A stretch of 64,000 nucleotides of DNA from Saccoglossus kowalevskii (GCF_000003605.2 NW_003107100.1:62563-126562), one strand, 5' to 3'; shown: positions 60,601 to 64,000, numbered from the stretch's first letter. Numbers and translations: made by a program. The notes: generated by a model from the letters alone, not told the origin.

Positions 60601-62696
60601 AAAATAGAAACCTACCAAAACTGAACACTATGTAAACTAGAAACCTACCAACACTATGCAAACTGAAAACCTACCAAAACTGAACACTGTGTAAACTAGA
60701 AACCTACCAACACTATGCAAACTGAAAACCTACCAAAACTGAACACTGTGTAAACTAGAAACCTACCAACACTATGCAAACTGAAAACCTGTCTAAACTG
60801 AACACTGTGTAAACTAGAAACCAACCAACACTATGCAAACTGAAAACCTACCAAAACTGAACACAATTGCCAAGCACCTTCAACACTAATTGCCTGTCTG
60901 AAAAAAACCTAAAAAAAAACTCTTCAGTTCATTTTGCTCTCCATTATTAGGTTATTCTTTGCATGAGGTAAAATAATCTTATTAAAAAGGATATCCGTTG
61001 CAGACGTTTACAGTAACAAAAACTGACAACTACTGACAAACTGACTCATTTTTAATGAGTTTTTAATGATAAAATGTTATATGATGGAAAACTGTCACTC
61101 AATTTGTCAAATATACTTCTCAGTGTGTTTTTTTCCTGGAGAAGCAAAATAACAGCAAGTCCTGCAACATTGCAATGATGTTATATCAAGATTGAAAAGA
61201 TGATTGGTGGGAAAATTAAGTATCGCATGTTATCACAGTGGTAGTTTAACAACCTGGAGATATACAAGCTGCGGTACTCCCATGATGCAATTCACTCAGT
61301 TGTGCAACAAATTTAATGTTGACGTCACTTATACTGCCATGTGACCAAATTGTTCACACATAAAGTAAAATGCACCATGGGAGTACCACAATGCATCATG
61401 GGAGCACTATAATTCACACAGGGCCTCATTAATAAAGTATCTTCACGATAGCAGGTGATATAAATAAATTTCCCATCAATTACATTATCAACTGCAACAC
61501 ATGTGAGCTATTACATCATTAAAGTGTTGCGCAACCTCTCCTTTTTCAAAAAAAAATTCTCACAATCAAATAAGACTCAGAAATGATAAAACTGAATGTC
61601 TGTGTATCCTTGTGGGCTGATTATTAAACTCAACAAGTTTTGATTTTGTTGTTTTTGTGTTTCCAAGCTTGGGCATAAATATTCATATGTATAAAATAGC
61701 CTTAATTTTGTATATATATCCACTGAAAGAAATTAAAGCAAATATAAGTTCATGTTTTCCTGTCCTGTTGTGTGTTAACATCAATGAAAATAGTTAGAAA
61801 TCTAATCAACACTAAACAAGCCGAATGTCACAATAAACAAACCTATGATAACCTAATAAATAGTGATAGAGTATAGTTTTCAAAAAAAGCTAACAAGCCA
61901 TGTACCTTTATCCAAATTCTGTTAGACAGCCCTAACAGGCATCCATGTGTAGCATAAATTATTGCAGCACTAACACTGATAGTATTATCTAACATCAACA
62001 TCCTACCAAATGAAATGCTTCAATTGCTTAAAAATACAGAAATATTTTTTCGAGGTGGAAGAAGTGGTTGCGAAACATTAGCTTGCTGAACATAAATTTA
62101 CCAAACTAAATTTCATGGAGGTTCACCAATTGAACATATTTACAAGTAAAAAGGCAATAATAGAGTAAAAGGTTTTATGGATAAGTTGACATGGGACGAC
62201 GACAACAAGGAACAATCACTAATCAACTAAAAAAATCATATTTTTGTTTGCTGTTCGTGCTGAAGTATAAATTATGAAACAAACAAGACACAATATTAGG
62301 AGAACTTTTAACCTTTTCACCACCAGACTTTCTCCGCCCAAATTTTGCACTTTTTCTCATATTCTTCAATATTTCTGGAAATGAGTCCTAATTTTGGAGC
62401 CAACAGACAAAATCTCAGTCAATTTTCAGTTTTTACCCAAAAAATGTTTTTGCCTCAATCTTCTGGAGGAAAACGCATACCGGTACTATTAAAGGGACTA
62501 TTTTGTGATGTAAAAAGGGAACTGAGGGGGGGGGGGGACTAGACTAACTATTGTTATAGTTCACCAGAAAGTAGAAATTAATCTCGCTATTAAAGAAAAT
62601 ACTTACTTTATCTAAATGCGAAATTTCTTGCTGTAGTTCAGTGTTTTTTCGAGTTAGAACAGTGTTCTGTTGTATAGCATTCTGTAACTCGGTAGC
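9492..62696 (-). CDS. RIMBP2: RIM-binding protein (RIMBP family), partial: 5' end outside window
   Basis: Presynaptic active-zone scaffold: in known animals its SH3 domains bind proline-rich motifs of RIM and of CaV2-type calcium channels, holding channels at release sites. Thirty exons with GT-AG borders and matching phases give about 1,527 residues: coiled coil (exons 62607-43300), acidic linker (42997-40254), SH3-I (34085-33662, ARYSYDP...GLVPSNFIE), acidic linker exons (32572-24428), FN3 region (23782-20110), second linker (19028-15256), SH3-II (13874-12653, ALFTYDP...GFVPCNM), SH3-III (13069-11821, ALFDYDP...[11 protein letters not shown]) and a basic tail (9680-9492). The order SH3, three FN3, SH3, SH3 is diagnostic of the family. 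Vertebrate RIMBP2 is about 1,050 aa and TSPOAP1 about 1,850 aa. Vertebrates have several paralogues; this may be the single invertebrate copy, so the symbol is approximate. Upstream exons are missing. Confidence 0.93.
10304..10680. promoter_or_regulatory. Cluster of ZNF143/Staf-like motifs
   Basis: Seven copies of a motif close to TTCCCATGATGCATTG, in both orientations, within 380 bp: near 10304 (TACCCATGATGCATTGT), 10427 (ACAATGCATCATGGGAAAT), 10553, 10575, 10597, 10630 and 10660. The vertebrate Staf/ZNF143 site is of the form CCCAnnATGCAnnG. Binding in this animal is inference; the motif may instead mark old copies of one repeat. Confidence 0.4.
11112..11125 (+). promoter_or_regulatory. CTCF-like core motif
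   Basis: CCAATAGAGGGCGC fits the animal CTCF core CCANNAGRKGGCRS at every position. Located in the last RIM-BP intron, near the border with the convergent gene. Related AGAGGGCGC cores occur at 797 (plus) and 20003-19995 (minus). Confidence 0.4.
11821..11952 (-). CDS. RIMBP2: RIM-BP exon: end of SH3-III and Ser/Pro linker
   Basis: Acceptor cctcacag, donor AAG|gtaagg; 44 codons, phase 0 to 0. [18 protein letters not shown] completes SH3-III; the ALVPSNF-type motif forms part of the ligand groove. Then a Pro/Ser/Thr-rich stretch ([15 protein letters not shown]), which could itself be an SH3 ligand. Confidence 0.92.
11953..12652 (-). other. RIM-BP intron
   Basis: 700 bp, no coding signal or clear repeat seen. 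Confidence 0.6.
12653..13069 (-). CDS. RIMBP2: RIM-BP exon: end of SH3-II, linker, most of SH3-III
   Basis: Acceptor cttttatag, donor CTA|gtaagt; 139 codons, phase 0 to 0. [20 protein letters not shown] and FVPCNMV close SH3-II. A Ser/Arg-rich linker (SPRSRSPRS) follows, then [17 protein letters not shown] and [14 protein letters not shown] of SH3-III. The usual SH3 Trp pair is replaced by Phe (DGFF) in both domains, as is typical of RIM-BP SH3 domains. Confidence 0.95.
13070..13464 (-). other. RIM-BP intron
   Basis: 395 bp. Segment 13235-13285 resembles 592-640 in the plus-strand gene (shared core AAAGTATYACTATTTGT), so a dispersed repeat fragment is likely. No exon seen. Confidence 0.45.
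13465..13874 (-). CDS. RIMBP2: RIM-BP exon: linker and start of SH3-II
   Basis: Acceptor ...attttcag, donor AAG|gtgaat; two bases plus 136 codons, phase 1 to 0. A Tyr/Gln/Arg/Glu-rich disordered linker ([20 protein letters not shown]) is followed by an acidic stretch and [19 protein letters not shown], the first half of SH3-II up to the intron after GQLIK. Confidence 0.94.
13875..15255 (-). other. RIM-BP intron with degenerate MITE
   Basis: 1.38 kb. Contains a degenerate copy of the 4566-4776 MITE at 14086-14257 and a TGCATTCTGGGA motif near 14913. No coding signal. Confidence 0.55.
14086..14257. mobile_element. Degenerate MITE related to 4566-4776
   Basis: Starts TACTGTAAACATATTAATTA then TTCACTGGGTTTTAATTT, matching the left end of the 4566 element; the right side keeps TTTAAAATCCAGTGAATATT and ends near ATACAGT. 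Terminal inverted repeats are eroded. Confidence 0.6.
15256..15442 (-). CDS. RIMBP2: RIM-BP exon: acidic/proline linker before SH3-II
   Basis: Acceptor attttcag, donor ATAG|gtaaat; 62 codons plus one base, phase 0 to 1. Encodes [20 protein letters not shown], then a Pro/Gln-rich segment ([15 protein letters not shown]) that resembles an SH3-binding linker. Confidence 0.9.
15480..15600. repeat. GACAACACC-type short tandem repeat
   Basis: Imperfect units of GACAACACCATCAACGAGGA and variants directly after (upstream in transcription of) exon 15256-15442. About four copies. Confidence 0.5.
15658..15828 (-). CDS. RIMBP2: RIM-BP exon: acidic linker (KPEIRPSF)
   Basis: Acceptor gttttatag, donor AAG|gtacat; 57 codons, phase 0 to 0. 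[19 protein letters not shown], then [19 protein letters not shown]. An ELSDI-plus-acid run is a recurring feature of RIM-BP linkers between the FN3 block and SH3-II (recalled, not checked). Confidence 0.92.
15829..16864 (-). other. RIM-BP intron
   Basis: 1.04 kb, no exon or clear repeat; a short direct repeat ACAACAAAATGCAAAAC near 16463-16500. Confidence 0.5.
16865..17026 (-). CDS. RIMBP2: RIM-BP exon: linker after FN3 block
   Basis: Acceptor gttaccttatatag, donor AAG|gtgggt; 54 codons, phase 0 to 0. Encodes [20 protein letters not shown], then a charged segment ending [12 protein letters not shown]. Rich in Ser/Asp and probably disordered. Confidence 0.88.
17027..18983 (-). other. RIM-BP intron
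   Basis: 1.96 kb. A good-looking donor at 18358-18362 has stops in all three frames of the putative exon, so no exon is called. No clear repeat. Confidence 0.55.
18984..19028 (-). CDS. RIMBP2: RIM-BP 45-nt exon ([15 protein letters not shown])
   Basis: Strong sites on both sides: acceptor ctttcctgtctattgtcag, donor CTT|gtaagt. Fifteen codons, phase 0 to 0, between a donor in phase 0 (20110-20276) and an acceptor in phase 0 (16865-17026), so it can be included or skipped without shifting frame. Very basic peptide; candidate alternative exon. Confidence 0.65.
19029..20109 (-). other. RIM-BP intron
   Basis: 1.08 kb; carries a minus-strand AGAGGGCGC core (20003-19995) with one mismatch to the extended CTCF consensus. 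No exon seen. Confidence 0.5.
20110..20276 (-). CDS. RIMBP2: RIM-BP exon: end of FN3 block
   Basis: Acceptor cttcattag, donor AGA|gtgagt; two bases plus 55 codons, phase 1 to 0. Encodes [19 protein letters not shown], then [20 protein letters not shown]. The 'F.Y.TVRT' strand and SSNGPSADS loop fit the C-terminal half of an FN3 domain. Confidence 0.93.
20277..20672 (-). other. RIM-BP intron with possible MITE remnant
   Basis: 396 bp. A segment from 20476 (TACTGTAAAACC) to 20630 (ACAACAGTA) keeps TACTGTA-like ends and may be a worn copy of the 4566 family; it overlaps the intron's 3' side only slightly before the exon. Confidence 0.35.
20673..20849 (-). CDS. RIMBP2: RIM-BP exon: FN3-3, first half
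   Basis: Acceptor catttattgttccag, donor ACAG|gtacct; 177 nt, phase 1 to 1. Encodes [20 protein letters not shown], then LVTWLPVTI and [14 protein letters not shown]. The PP.DV..., the W of strand B and the Y.VYVD of strand C are FN3 hallmarks. Confidence 0.95.
20840..21045. repeat. Tandem duplication, about 97 bp, including a 3' splice-site copy
   Basis: AGGCCTGGAACAATAAATGA at 20845 recurs as AGGCCTGGAACAATTAATGG at 20942, each followed by AATAATGC, TGTCAAATGAGA-type and AATAATGCTCAGTCAAAA segments. The first copy overlaps the acceptor of exon 20673-20849, so the second is a decoy acceptor upstream in transcription. Confidence 0.75.
21352..21474 (-). CDS. RIMBP2: RIM-BP exon: end of FN3-2
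   Basis: Acceptor gcttactttcag, donor GGTG|gtgagt; 123 nt, phase 1 to 1. Encodes [20 protein letters not shown], then the last strand ([13 protein letters not shown]). A second GT three bases inside (ending at 21355) gives a one-glycine-shorter product. [14 protein letters not shown] is the classic FN3 strand-F region. Confidence 0.92.
21475..22381 (-). other. RIM-BP intron
   Basis: 907 bp, no exon; the putative donor at 21908-21910 was tested and its upstream frame contains a stop. Nothing else seen. Confidence 0.5.
22382..22543 (-). CDS. RIMBP2: RIM-BP exon: FN3-2, first half
   Basis: Acceptor catttatcaacacag, donor ACTG|gtaagt; 162 nt, phase 1 to 1. Encodes [20 protein letters not shown], then [14 protein letters not shown] and [15 protein letters not shown]...S..I.WLPGNSN is the start of an FN3 domain. 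Confidence 0.95.
22544..23494 (-). other. RIM-BP intron
   Basis: 951 bp with a poly-G run near 22861 and no exon signal. Confidence 0.5.
23495..23782 (-). CDS. RIMBP2: RIM-BP exon: FN3-1
   Basis: Encodes [20 protein letters not shown], then QWIAPDTI and the strand [18 protein letters not shown]; donor AAAG|gtaggt. Two in-frame acceptors lie 15 nt apart: tttcctag (exon end 23782, 288 nt, adding VYVIT) and ttacag (exon end 23767, 273 nt). Both keep phase 1 to 1. An entire FN3 domain in one exon. Confidence 0.93.
23783..24427 (-). other. RIM-BP intron
   Basis: 645 bp; poly-T/poly-A runs and a CA-rich stretch, no exon signal. Confidence 0.5.
24428..24601 (-). CDS. RIMBP2: RIM-BP acidic linker exon (phase 1-1)
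   Basis: Acceptor ctgtgttttcag, donor GGAG|gtaatg; 174 nt. Encodes [20 protein letters not shown], then [17 protein letters not shown] and [11 protein letters not shown]. Strongly acidic and Ser-rich, directly before FN3-1. Symmetric phase makes it skippable. Confidence 0.9.
24602..24927. repeat. Short intron mostly made of a 93-bp tandem duplication
   Basis: Copies start near 24700 and 24793 and share GTGACAACTGT, CCTGGTAGAAAGTATCAAC, GCTAGTTGTGTGTAGTT and TTTTAGGAATG. It fills most of the 326 bp intron. Confidence 0.75.
24928..25002 (-). CDS. RIMBP2: RIM-BP acidic linker exon, 75 nt (phase 1-1)
   Basis: Acceptor tttttctctaatcaaag, donor ACAA|gtaagc. Encodes [20 protein letters not shown] then KHTFT. 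Nine acidic residues in 20, like its neighbours. Symmetric phase; a candidate cassette. Confidence 0.82.
25003..27013 (-). other. RIM-BP intron with foldback element
   Basis: 2.0 kb. Holds the foldback element at 25878-26105 and a TGCATTGTGGGAAA motif near 25201. No further exon was supported. Confidence 0.55.
25878..26105. mobile_element. Foldback/MITE-like element with about 38-bp inverted arms
   Basis: Left arm TATGCACGACCTCTAAAAGG then TCACACATCCTGGTACTTT; right arm is its inverted copy, ending CCTTTAGAGGTCATGCATA. Only three mismatches or gaps between arms, so it is fairly young. No ORF of note in the 150 bp centre. Confidence 0.75.
27014..27085 (-). CDS. RIMBP2: RIM-BP linker exon, 72 nt (phase 1-1)
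   Basis: Acceptor cctccttttttcttggcatcag (good pyrimidine tract), donor ACAG|gtttct (weak). Encodes [20 protein letters not shown] then TSLT. Same acidic/Ser character and same phase as neighbouring linker exons. Confidence 0.68.
27285..27300. promoter_or_regulatory. ZNF143/Staf-like site
   Basis: TCCCAGCATGCAATGC matches the CCCAnnATGCAnnG form. A single site in a RIM-BP intron; role unknown. Confidence 0.3.
27620..28000. repeat. Degenerate array of CTAGGGAGGCTTT
   Basis: Six or more copies of a CACCTAGGGAGGCTTTAA-like core, spaced 35-70 bp, with intervening AATATTATACATTATACAAG. Same core recurs at 32850-32895 and, inverted, at 35836-35975. Confidence 0.65.
28581..28817 (-). CDS. RIMBP2: RIM-BP linker exon, 237 nt (phase 1-1)
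   Basis: Acceptor gaccgttttctag, donor AAAG|gtttta (weak). Encodes [20 protein letters not shown], then a Val/Pro-rich and Ser-rich stretch ([16 protein letters not shown]) and [14 protein letters not shown]. Low-complexity but open through all 79 codons, and in register with both neighbours. Confidence 0.75.
28818..29687 (-). other. RIM-BP intron
   Basis: 870 bp AT-rich, no exon seen. Confidence 0.5.
29688..29729 (-). CDS. RIMBP2: RIM-BP linker exon, 42 nt (phase 1-1)
   Basis: Acceptor cattctttcttccag, donor GAAG|gtaagc (strong). Encodes [13 protein letters not shown]. Symmetric phase; candidate cassette. Confidence 0.8.
30340..31365. repeat. 27-bp minisatellite, about 38 copies with higher-order structure
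   Basis: Unit CATTCAGAAAACACATTCAA plus ATACAAG. Variants (AAAAAGC, ATTTAGAA, CCCTAG) recur in blocks: the run 30710-30890 is nearly repeated at 30870-31000, showing segmental duplication inside the array. Confidence 0.9.
32150..32375. repeat. 36-bp tandem array, about 6 copies
   Basis: Unit GCCAAGATTGGAAGAAATGG plus CACCAAAACTATCAGA. Unit length is a multiple of three and stop-free, so both strands show long open frames that I do not regard as genes. Confidence 0.85.
32543..32572 (-). CDS. RIMBP2: RIM-BP linker exon, 30 nt (phase 1-1)
   Basis: Acceptor tttgtttgtaag, donor GAAG|gtaaca. Encodes EDDVTMITE. Directly follows SH3-I; microexon-sized and frame-neutral. Confidence 0.75.
32573..33661 (-). 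other. RIM-BP intron
   Basis: 1.09 kb. Contains CTAGGGAGG cores (32850-32895) and a duplicated segment at 33290-33500 with CAAGATGGCTG copies. Confidence 0.55.
33290..33500. repeat. About 110-bp tandem duplication with CAAGATGGCTG
   Basis: Two copies share GGCCAACTAGC-like, CATTCTTACAGGGTTATGTC-like and AACAAGATGGCTGCC segments. AAGATGGC is a YY1-type core; functional meaning unproven. Confidence 0.55.
33662..33737 (-). CDS. RIMBP2: RIM-BP exon: end of SH3-I
   Basis: Acceptor tcctttttcag, donor GCAG|gtaagt; 25 codons plus one base, phase 0 to 1. [20 protein letters not shown] then IERVA: the last strands of SH3-I with the ligand-binding LVPSNF. Confidence 0.95.
33861..34085 (-). CDS. RIMBP2: RIM-BP exon: acidic lead-in and most of SH3-I
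   Basis: Acceptor ccccgtag, donor GAG|gtaagg; 75 codons, phase 0 to 0. [20 protein letters not shown], then [20 protein letters not shown] and [24 protein letters not shown] is the ALYDY-type motif; [10 protein letters not shown] is the extended RT loop typical of RIM-BP SH3 domains. Confidence 0.95.
34497..34690. repeat. CACTA/CACTG microsatellite
   Basis: Pentamer CACTA and CACTG runs with two interspersed copies of a CCAATCCTTATCCA-type spacer followed by CAATGCACTG. Confidence 0.85.
35836..35975. repeat. About 36-bp array with CTCCCTAGGACC core
   Basis: Four units of the form ACTGTGACTCCCTAGGACCC then AGTGAAAGTT. CCTAGGGAG is the inverse of the core found at 27620-28000. Confidence 0.65.
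36980..37519. repeat. 30-bp minisatellite, 18 near-identical copies
   Basis: Unit AGACATGGAGATACTATACC then TCCATRGTYA. All 18 copies agree except at the R and Y positions, which vary among AC, AT, GT and GC types. Stop-free in one plus frame (repeating [10 protein letters not shown]), an artefact of the 30-bp period. Confidence 0.95.
39552..39584 (-). CDS. RIMBP2: Candidate 33-nt RIM-BP exon ([11 protein letters not shown])
   Basis: Acceptor ggaaattcagttag, donor TCG|gtaaga; 11 codons, phase 0 to 0, lying between exons with matching phase 0 ends (40254 and 34085). Weak pyrimidine tract; could be chance. Confidence 0.3.
40254..40345 (-). CDS. RIMBP2: RIM-BP linker exon before SH3-I
   Basis: Acceptor ttatgtttttgtag, donor AAG|gtagat; two bases plus 30 codons, phase 1 to 0. 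[20 protein letters not shown] then [10 protein letters not shown]: Ser/Arg/Lys-rich and disordered. Confidence 0.88.
40346..42212 (-). other. RIM-BP intron with dispersed element
   Basis: 1.87 kb. Holds the CTTTTCACCACCAG element at 41231-41456 and very AT-rich ATTAATTAATTAA runs (41610-41770). A GGCTCGTAA/GGCTCATAA direct repeat with ACATCACAGA sits near 40488-40550. Confidence 0.55.
41231..41456. mobile_element. Dispersed element, CTTTTCACCACCAG family, copy 1
   Basis: Imperfect ends CTTTTCACCACCAG-like at left and CTGGTGAGGAAAAG at right (inverted). Shares ATATTTCTGGAAATGA, CAATTTTCAG-like and GGAACTG segments with 62311-62540, and in inverted orientation with 44199-44385. Non-coding. 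Confidence 0.6.
42213..42329 (-). CDS. RIMBP2: RIM-BP linker exon, 117 nt (phase 1-1)
   Basis: Acceptor gtattttttacgcag, donor GAAG|gtgaga. Encodes [20 protein letters not shown], then [18 protein letters not shown]. Aromatic/acidic segment that might form a short binding motif; partner unknown. Confidence 0.85.
42330..42910 (-). other. RIM-BP intron, TGACCA-rich
   Basis: 581 bp; irregular repeats of GACCA and GTGACCAGAG between 42455 and 42710. ORFs on the minus strand here run through the repeat and are not supported. Confidence 0.45.
42911..42997 (-). CDS. RIMBP2: RIM-BP linker exon, 87 nt (phase 1-1)
   Basis: Acceptor catttactgtattag, donor ACAG|gtaggt. Encodes [20 protein letters not shown] then ESVKSVDT, mixed acidic and basic. 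Confidence 0.85.
43300..43627 (-). CDS. RIMBP2: RIM-BP exon: end of coiled coil and Ser-rich linker
   Basis: Acceptor ttaatttcag, donor AGAG|gtaacg; 109 codons plus one base, phase 0 to 1. Heptad-like [20 protein letters not shown], then [20 protein letters not shown], which matches the RIM-BP pattern 'RELE.KC..Q.E.F..LS.EL'. Followed by [19 protein letters not shown]. Confidence 0.93.
43681..43870. mobile_element. Degenerate relative of the 3730-3941 MITE
   Basis: Internal segments line up: TTATTTTGGGAGTTTTATAT / TTTCACTGATTTTTGATGAG / AGTATATTCGCCAGA versus the matching parts of 3777-3866. Terminal inverted repeats are largely lost. Confidence 0.6.
44199..44385. mobile_element. Dispersed element, CTTTTCACCACCAG family, copy 2 (inverted)
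   Basis: Reverse complement shares CAATATTTCTG, GAGCCAACAGACAAAAT, TTTTCAGTTTTTAC and GGACTATTTTGTGATG with 62340-62515. Ends are eroded. Confidence 0.6.
44428..44735. repeat. Array of AGAGGGCAGTATTCAT units
   Basis: Nested repeat: a 20-30 bp core (AGAGGGCAGTATTCATTTCT) and a longer unit of about 83 bp with CAGAATTCACATCTGGTGAG. AGAGGGCAG also fits the AGRKGGCRS half of a CTCF core, about eight times. Confidence 0.75.
45892..45939 (-). CDS. RIMBP2: Candidate 48-nt RIM-BP exon ([16 protein letters not shown])
   Basis: Acceptor catgtttgtctgaaag, donor AGG|gtgaga; 16 codons, phase 0 to 0, between exons 48374 and 43627 that also meet in phase 0. Would interrupt the coiled coil, so an optional exon at best. 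Confidence 0.28.
45970..46066. repeat. 32-bp direct repeat, 3 copies
   Basis: Unit TAACTGACATTTCAGGAGAA plus ATAAAGCCACC, three nearly identical copies. Confidence 0.85.
46545..46745. repeat. About 29-bp array with TTTGCACCAATCAAAAT
   Basis: Six degenerate units TACTTTGCACCAATCAAAAT followed by TTGTGT. Each unit contains CCAAT, probably coincidental. Confidence 0.65.
48374..48478 (-). CDS. RIMBP2: RIM-BP coiled-coil exon ([13 protein letters not shown])
   Basis: Acceptor ctttgtag, donor CAG|gttggt; 35 codons, phase 0 to 0. [20 protein letters not shown] then [13 protein letters not shown]. The 'AAEKR.QLE.E...A...L..KQ.EI..LQ' pattern is the signature of the RIM-BP N-terminal coiled coil. 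Confidence 0.93.
48936..49058 (-). CDS. RIMBP2: RIM-BP coiled-coil exon ([11 protein letters not shown])
   Basis: Acceptor gttgtttttttacag, donor AAG|gtatgc; 41 codons, phase 0 to 0. [20 protein letters not shown] then [20 protein letters not shown], with heptad-spaced Leu/Ile/Val. Confidence 0.92.
49303..50997. repeat. 37-bp minisatellite interrupted by assembly gap
   Basis: Unit CAACCAGGGTGAGAACTGTT plus CATTGATGCAAACACCG; about 30 copies right of the gap and one to two left of it. Copies tend to alternate GGTGAGAAC and GGCAAGAAC types, giving a dimeric period of about 74 bp. Confidence 0.93.
49356..49900. other. Assembly gap (545 N) inside the minisatellite
   Basis: Run of N flanked on both sides by the same 37-bp repeat. 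The open frames running through the N are meaningless. The true array length is unknown. Confidence 0.99.
54915..55229. mobile_element. MITE relative of 58592-58779 (inverted, rearranged)
   Basis: Contains AGAAGTCACACCCATTCTTT then TTAAGCAATTGAAAACC, matching the reverse complement of the 58592 element, and ends CGTGGCTTCTAATACAGATT / TTACAGC like that element's right end. Confidence 0.55.
57611..57675 (-). CDS. RIMBP2: RIM-BP N-terminal exon, 65 nt (out of frame alone)
   Basis: Acceptor gtgatttctag, donor CAG|gtacta. In the frame set by the 31-nt exon before it, encodes [20 protein letters not shown] then Q, with no stop. 31 + 65 = 96 nt keeps phase 0 into 48936-49058. Other frames of this exon contain a stop or mismatch phase. 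Function of this Pro/Arg insert between coiled-coil parts is unknown. Confidence 0.5.
57819..57849 (-). CDS. RIMBP2: RIM-BP N-terminal exon, 31 nt (out of frame alone)
   Basis: Acceptor atgtgtttacag, donor CCG|gtatgt (strong). Encodes [10 protein letters not shown] plus one base; phase 0 to 1. Pairs with 57611-57675, only 143 bp away. Confidence 0.5.
58592..58779. mobile_element. MITE, TACTGTAAAATTTGTATT family, 188 bp
   Basis: Left end TACTGTAAAATTTGTATTTA, right end the inverted copy TAATACAGATGTTACAGTA; about 24-bp terminal repeats ending in TA. Centre is itself partly palindromic (ACTTCTATTGAAATGG). Confidence 0.75.
60471..60865. repeat. 33-bp minisatellite with 59-bp higher-order unit
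   Basis: Unit GAACACTGTGTAAACTAGAA plus ACCTACCAAAACT. In the right half an extra ACACTATGCAAACTGAAAAC segment alternates with the unit, giving a period of about 59 bp. Confidence 0.9.
62311..62540. mobile_element. Dispersed element, CTTTTCACCACCAG family, copy 3
   Basis: Begins CCTTTTCACCACCAGACTTT and shares several 15-20 bp blocks with 41231-41456. Ends at a poly-G run. Lies 66 bp from the donor side of exon 62607-62696. Confidence 0.6.
62607..62696 (-). CDS. RIMBP2: RIM-BP exon: coiled coil, first visible
   Basis: Acceptor ctttgttttgttgcag, donor AAA|gtaagt; 30 codons, phase 0 to 0. [20 protein letters not shown] then [10 protein letters not shown], with heptad-spaced hydrophobic residues. 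Phase 0 entry shows that further coding exons lie beyond position 64000. Confidence 0.92.
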
Positions 62697-64000
62697 CTGC
62701 AACAAAACAAAGAAACACAGACATCAGACGTTACTGCTTCAAGCAAATCAGCAAAATGAGTTTAAAATGTCACTCGAGATTTCCACGACAGGTAATCAGG
62801 TCCATGAATGCAACTCCACCCTACGGGTATACAAAGAGGACGACAGCACTGGCATCAGCGATAAATTCACCCCTGATTAATGACTCAACATTAAACAGTA
62901 AAACAAAGACGCATGTCATACACACCAACTTCAAGATGGGCACATGCAGCTACCACCGATCTTAAATGTCAGTCTATCGACTATTTACCATCAAATGGTA
63001 ATGTGAATCTAGCAATAACGATAAAAGTATAATAACTCATTTATATCTGTAGCTATTTTAATCTCAACCATCTACTACATAATTTATTATTTAATTCCAC
63101 GATGTCGACGAAGCTTAACGGGTAATTGGCTGAACTACTTCTGTGTTTTCGTGAACAACTTAACAAAATTAACTTTTTTTTTTGATTATTAGGTTTTGAA
63201 AAAAAAAAAATTGGCTGACCTAATTGTTTTCATGGAAACAGGAATTTTAGTTGCATTGTATATCGACACTAGAATTTGCCTCCAAACATATGACAATTTT
63301 TTGATCTATTAATGATATTTTAATTAAAAATTCATTTCCTACCGGAAACAATAAAGTAATATGATTTGTTTATAGATCGCATACTAAATCTAGAATTTCA
63401 CACAGCATATATTGCGTTAATTATAGCAATATTGCATTCTGGTCAACCCACACGTCCATTAACAGCAACCTTTTATAACTCACTCGCAATAATAAATCAA
63501 TCAAGATTTGAGCACTTAAAATATTTACTATCGATAACCCATCAAATCATCAGTAAGAACTGATCTCAGTTAGTTTCATTATTGATGCTGAAGCTGACTT
63601 GAATACACATTTATGTGGGTAATACAAGATACGATCTCTAAACAATATAGTATAATTAATTTTCATTATTTTACATAACCAATCCCAATCCCAGTCTAAT
63701 TTTCTTCCCAAAAATTGCTAAAAACTTTTCACAAATTCAACATTGAAATTTTAATAAACTATATTGACAAAAAACAATACTGCTTACAGACTTTAGTCAT
63801 AATTCATACTCAACATTTGAATTCATACTCAACATTAGAATTATACTCAACATTTGAAGTCATACTCAACATTTGAAGTCATACTCAACATTTGAAGTCA
63901 TACTCAACATTTGAATTTATACTCAACATTTGAATTTATACTTATAACATTTGAAGTCATACTCAACATTAGAATTATACTCAACATTTGAGGTCATACT
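62697..64000 (-). other. RIM-BP intron, runs off the window
   Basis: 1.3 kb with no exon seen; ends in the tandem array from 63797. Confidence 0.5.
63797..64000. repeat. About 19-bp tandem array at window edge
   Basis: Unit CATACTCAACATTTGAAGT with variants (TTAGAAT, TTGAATT); ten or more copies, truncated by the window edge. Confidence 0.9.

Larger units (their letters stand above)
57850..62606 (-). other. RIM-BP intron (4.8 kb)
   Basis: Contains the MITE at 58592-58779, the 33-bp array at 60471-60865, TGCATCATGGGA motifs near 61280 and 61390, and the dispersed element at 62311-62540. No exon seen. Confidence 0.55.

Noticed and set aside
60434-60661. Minus-strand frame with [11 protein letters not shown] repeats
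   Set aside because: 33-bp repeat; no coding support and it lies in an intron.

Overview
This is a 64 kb window of an AT-rich, intron-rich animal genome. Coding sequence sits in short exons (19 to 417 bp) with GT-AG borders, separated by introns full of minisatellites and small palindromic transposon remnants. The presence of a RIM-binding protein gene fits a bilaterian with synapses. The compact domain order and the repeat style suggest a marine invertebrate (deuterostome or lophotrochozoan), but the species cannot be fixed from sequence alone. Nothing prokaryotic, no rRNA or tRNA gene, and no autonomous transposon or LTR element was recognised.

Layout: (1) 1-4337, plus strand: the 3' end of a gene whose seven visible exons join into one 313-residue open frame ending at 4337. 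It has a C2-like stretch and may be a CCDC17-type protein; identity is tentative. One exon is only 19 nt. (2) 4338-9491: convergent intergenic region holding both 3' UTRs, a palindromic MITE and an AT-rich tandem array. (3) 9492-62696, minus strand: most of a RIM-binding protein gene (RIMBP family, active-zone scaffold). Thirty exons, read right to left, give a continuous frame of about 1,527 residues: N-terminal coiled coil, acidic linker, SH3-I, a run of acidic linker exons, FN3 repeats, a second linker, SH3-II, SH3-III and a basic C-terminal tail. The 5' end lies beyond position 64000. (4) 62697-64000: intron with a tandem array that runs off the window.

The RIM-BP protein is expected to link voltage-gated calcium channels to RIM at presynaptic release sites through its three SH3 domains. 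The most notable gene-level feature is a chain of symmetric phase 1-1 exons (eight in the linkers on either side of SH3-I, followed by the FN3 exons). Any of these can be skipped without losing frame, so the locus looks built for alternative splicing. I also see tandem splice sites, a pair of N-terminal exons that must be used together, and several candidate microexons.

The introns hold at least three MITE-like families (one group with TACTGTA ends), one long foldback element, about fifteen tandem arrays (one crossing a 545 bp run of N), a cluster of ZNF143/Staf-like motifs and several CTCF-like cores. I found no convincing previously undescribed biological system; the best leads are the splicing architecture and the motif clusters.
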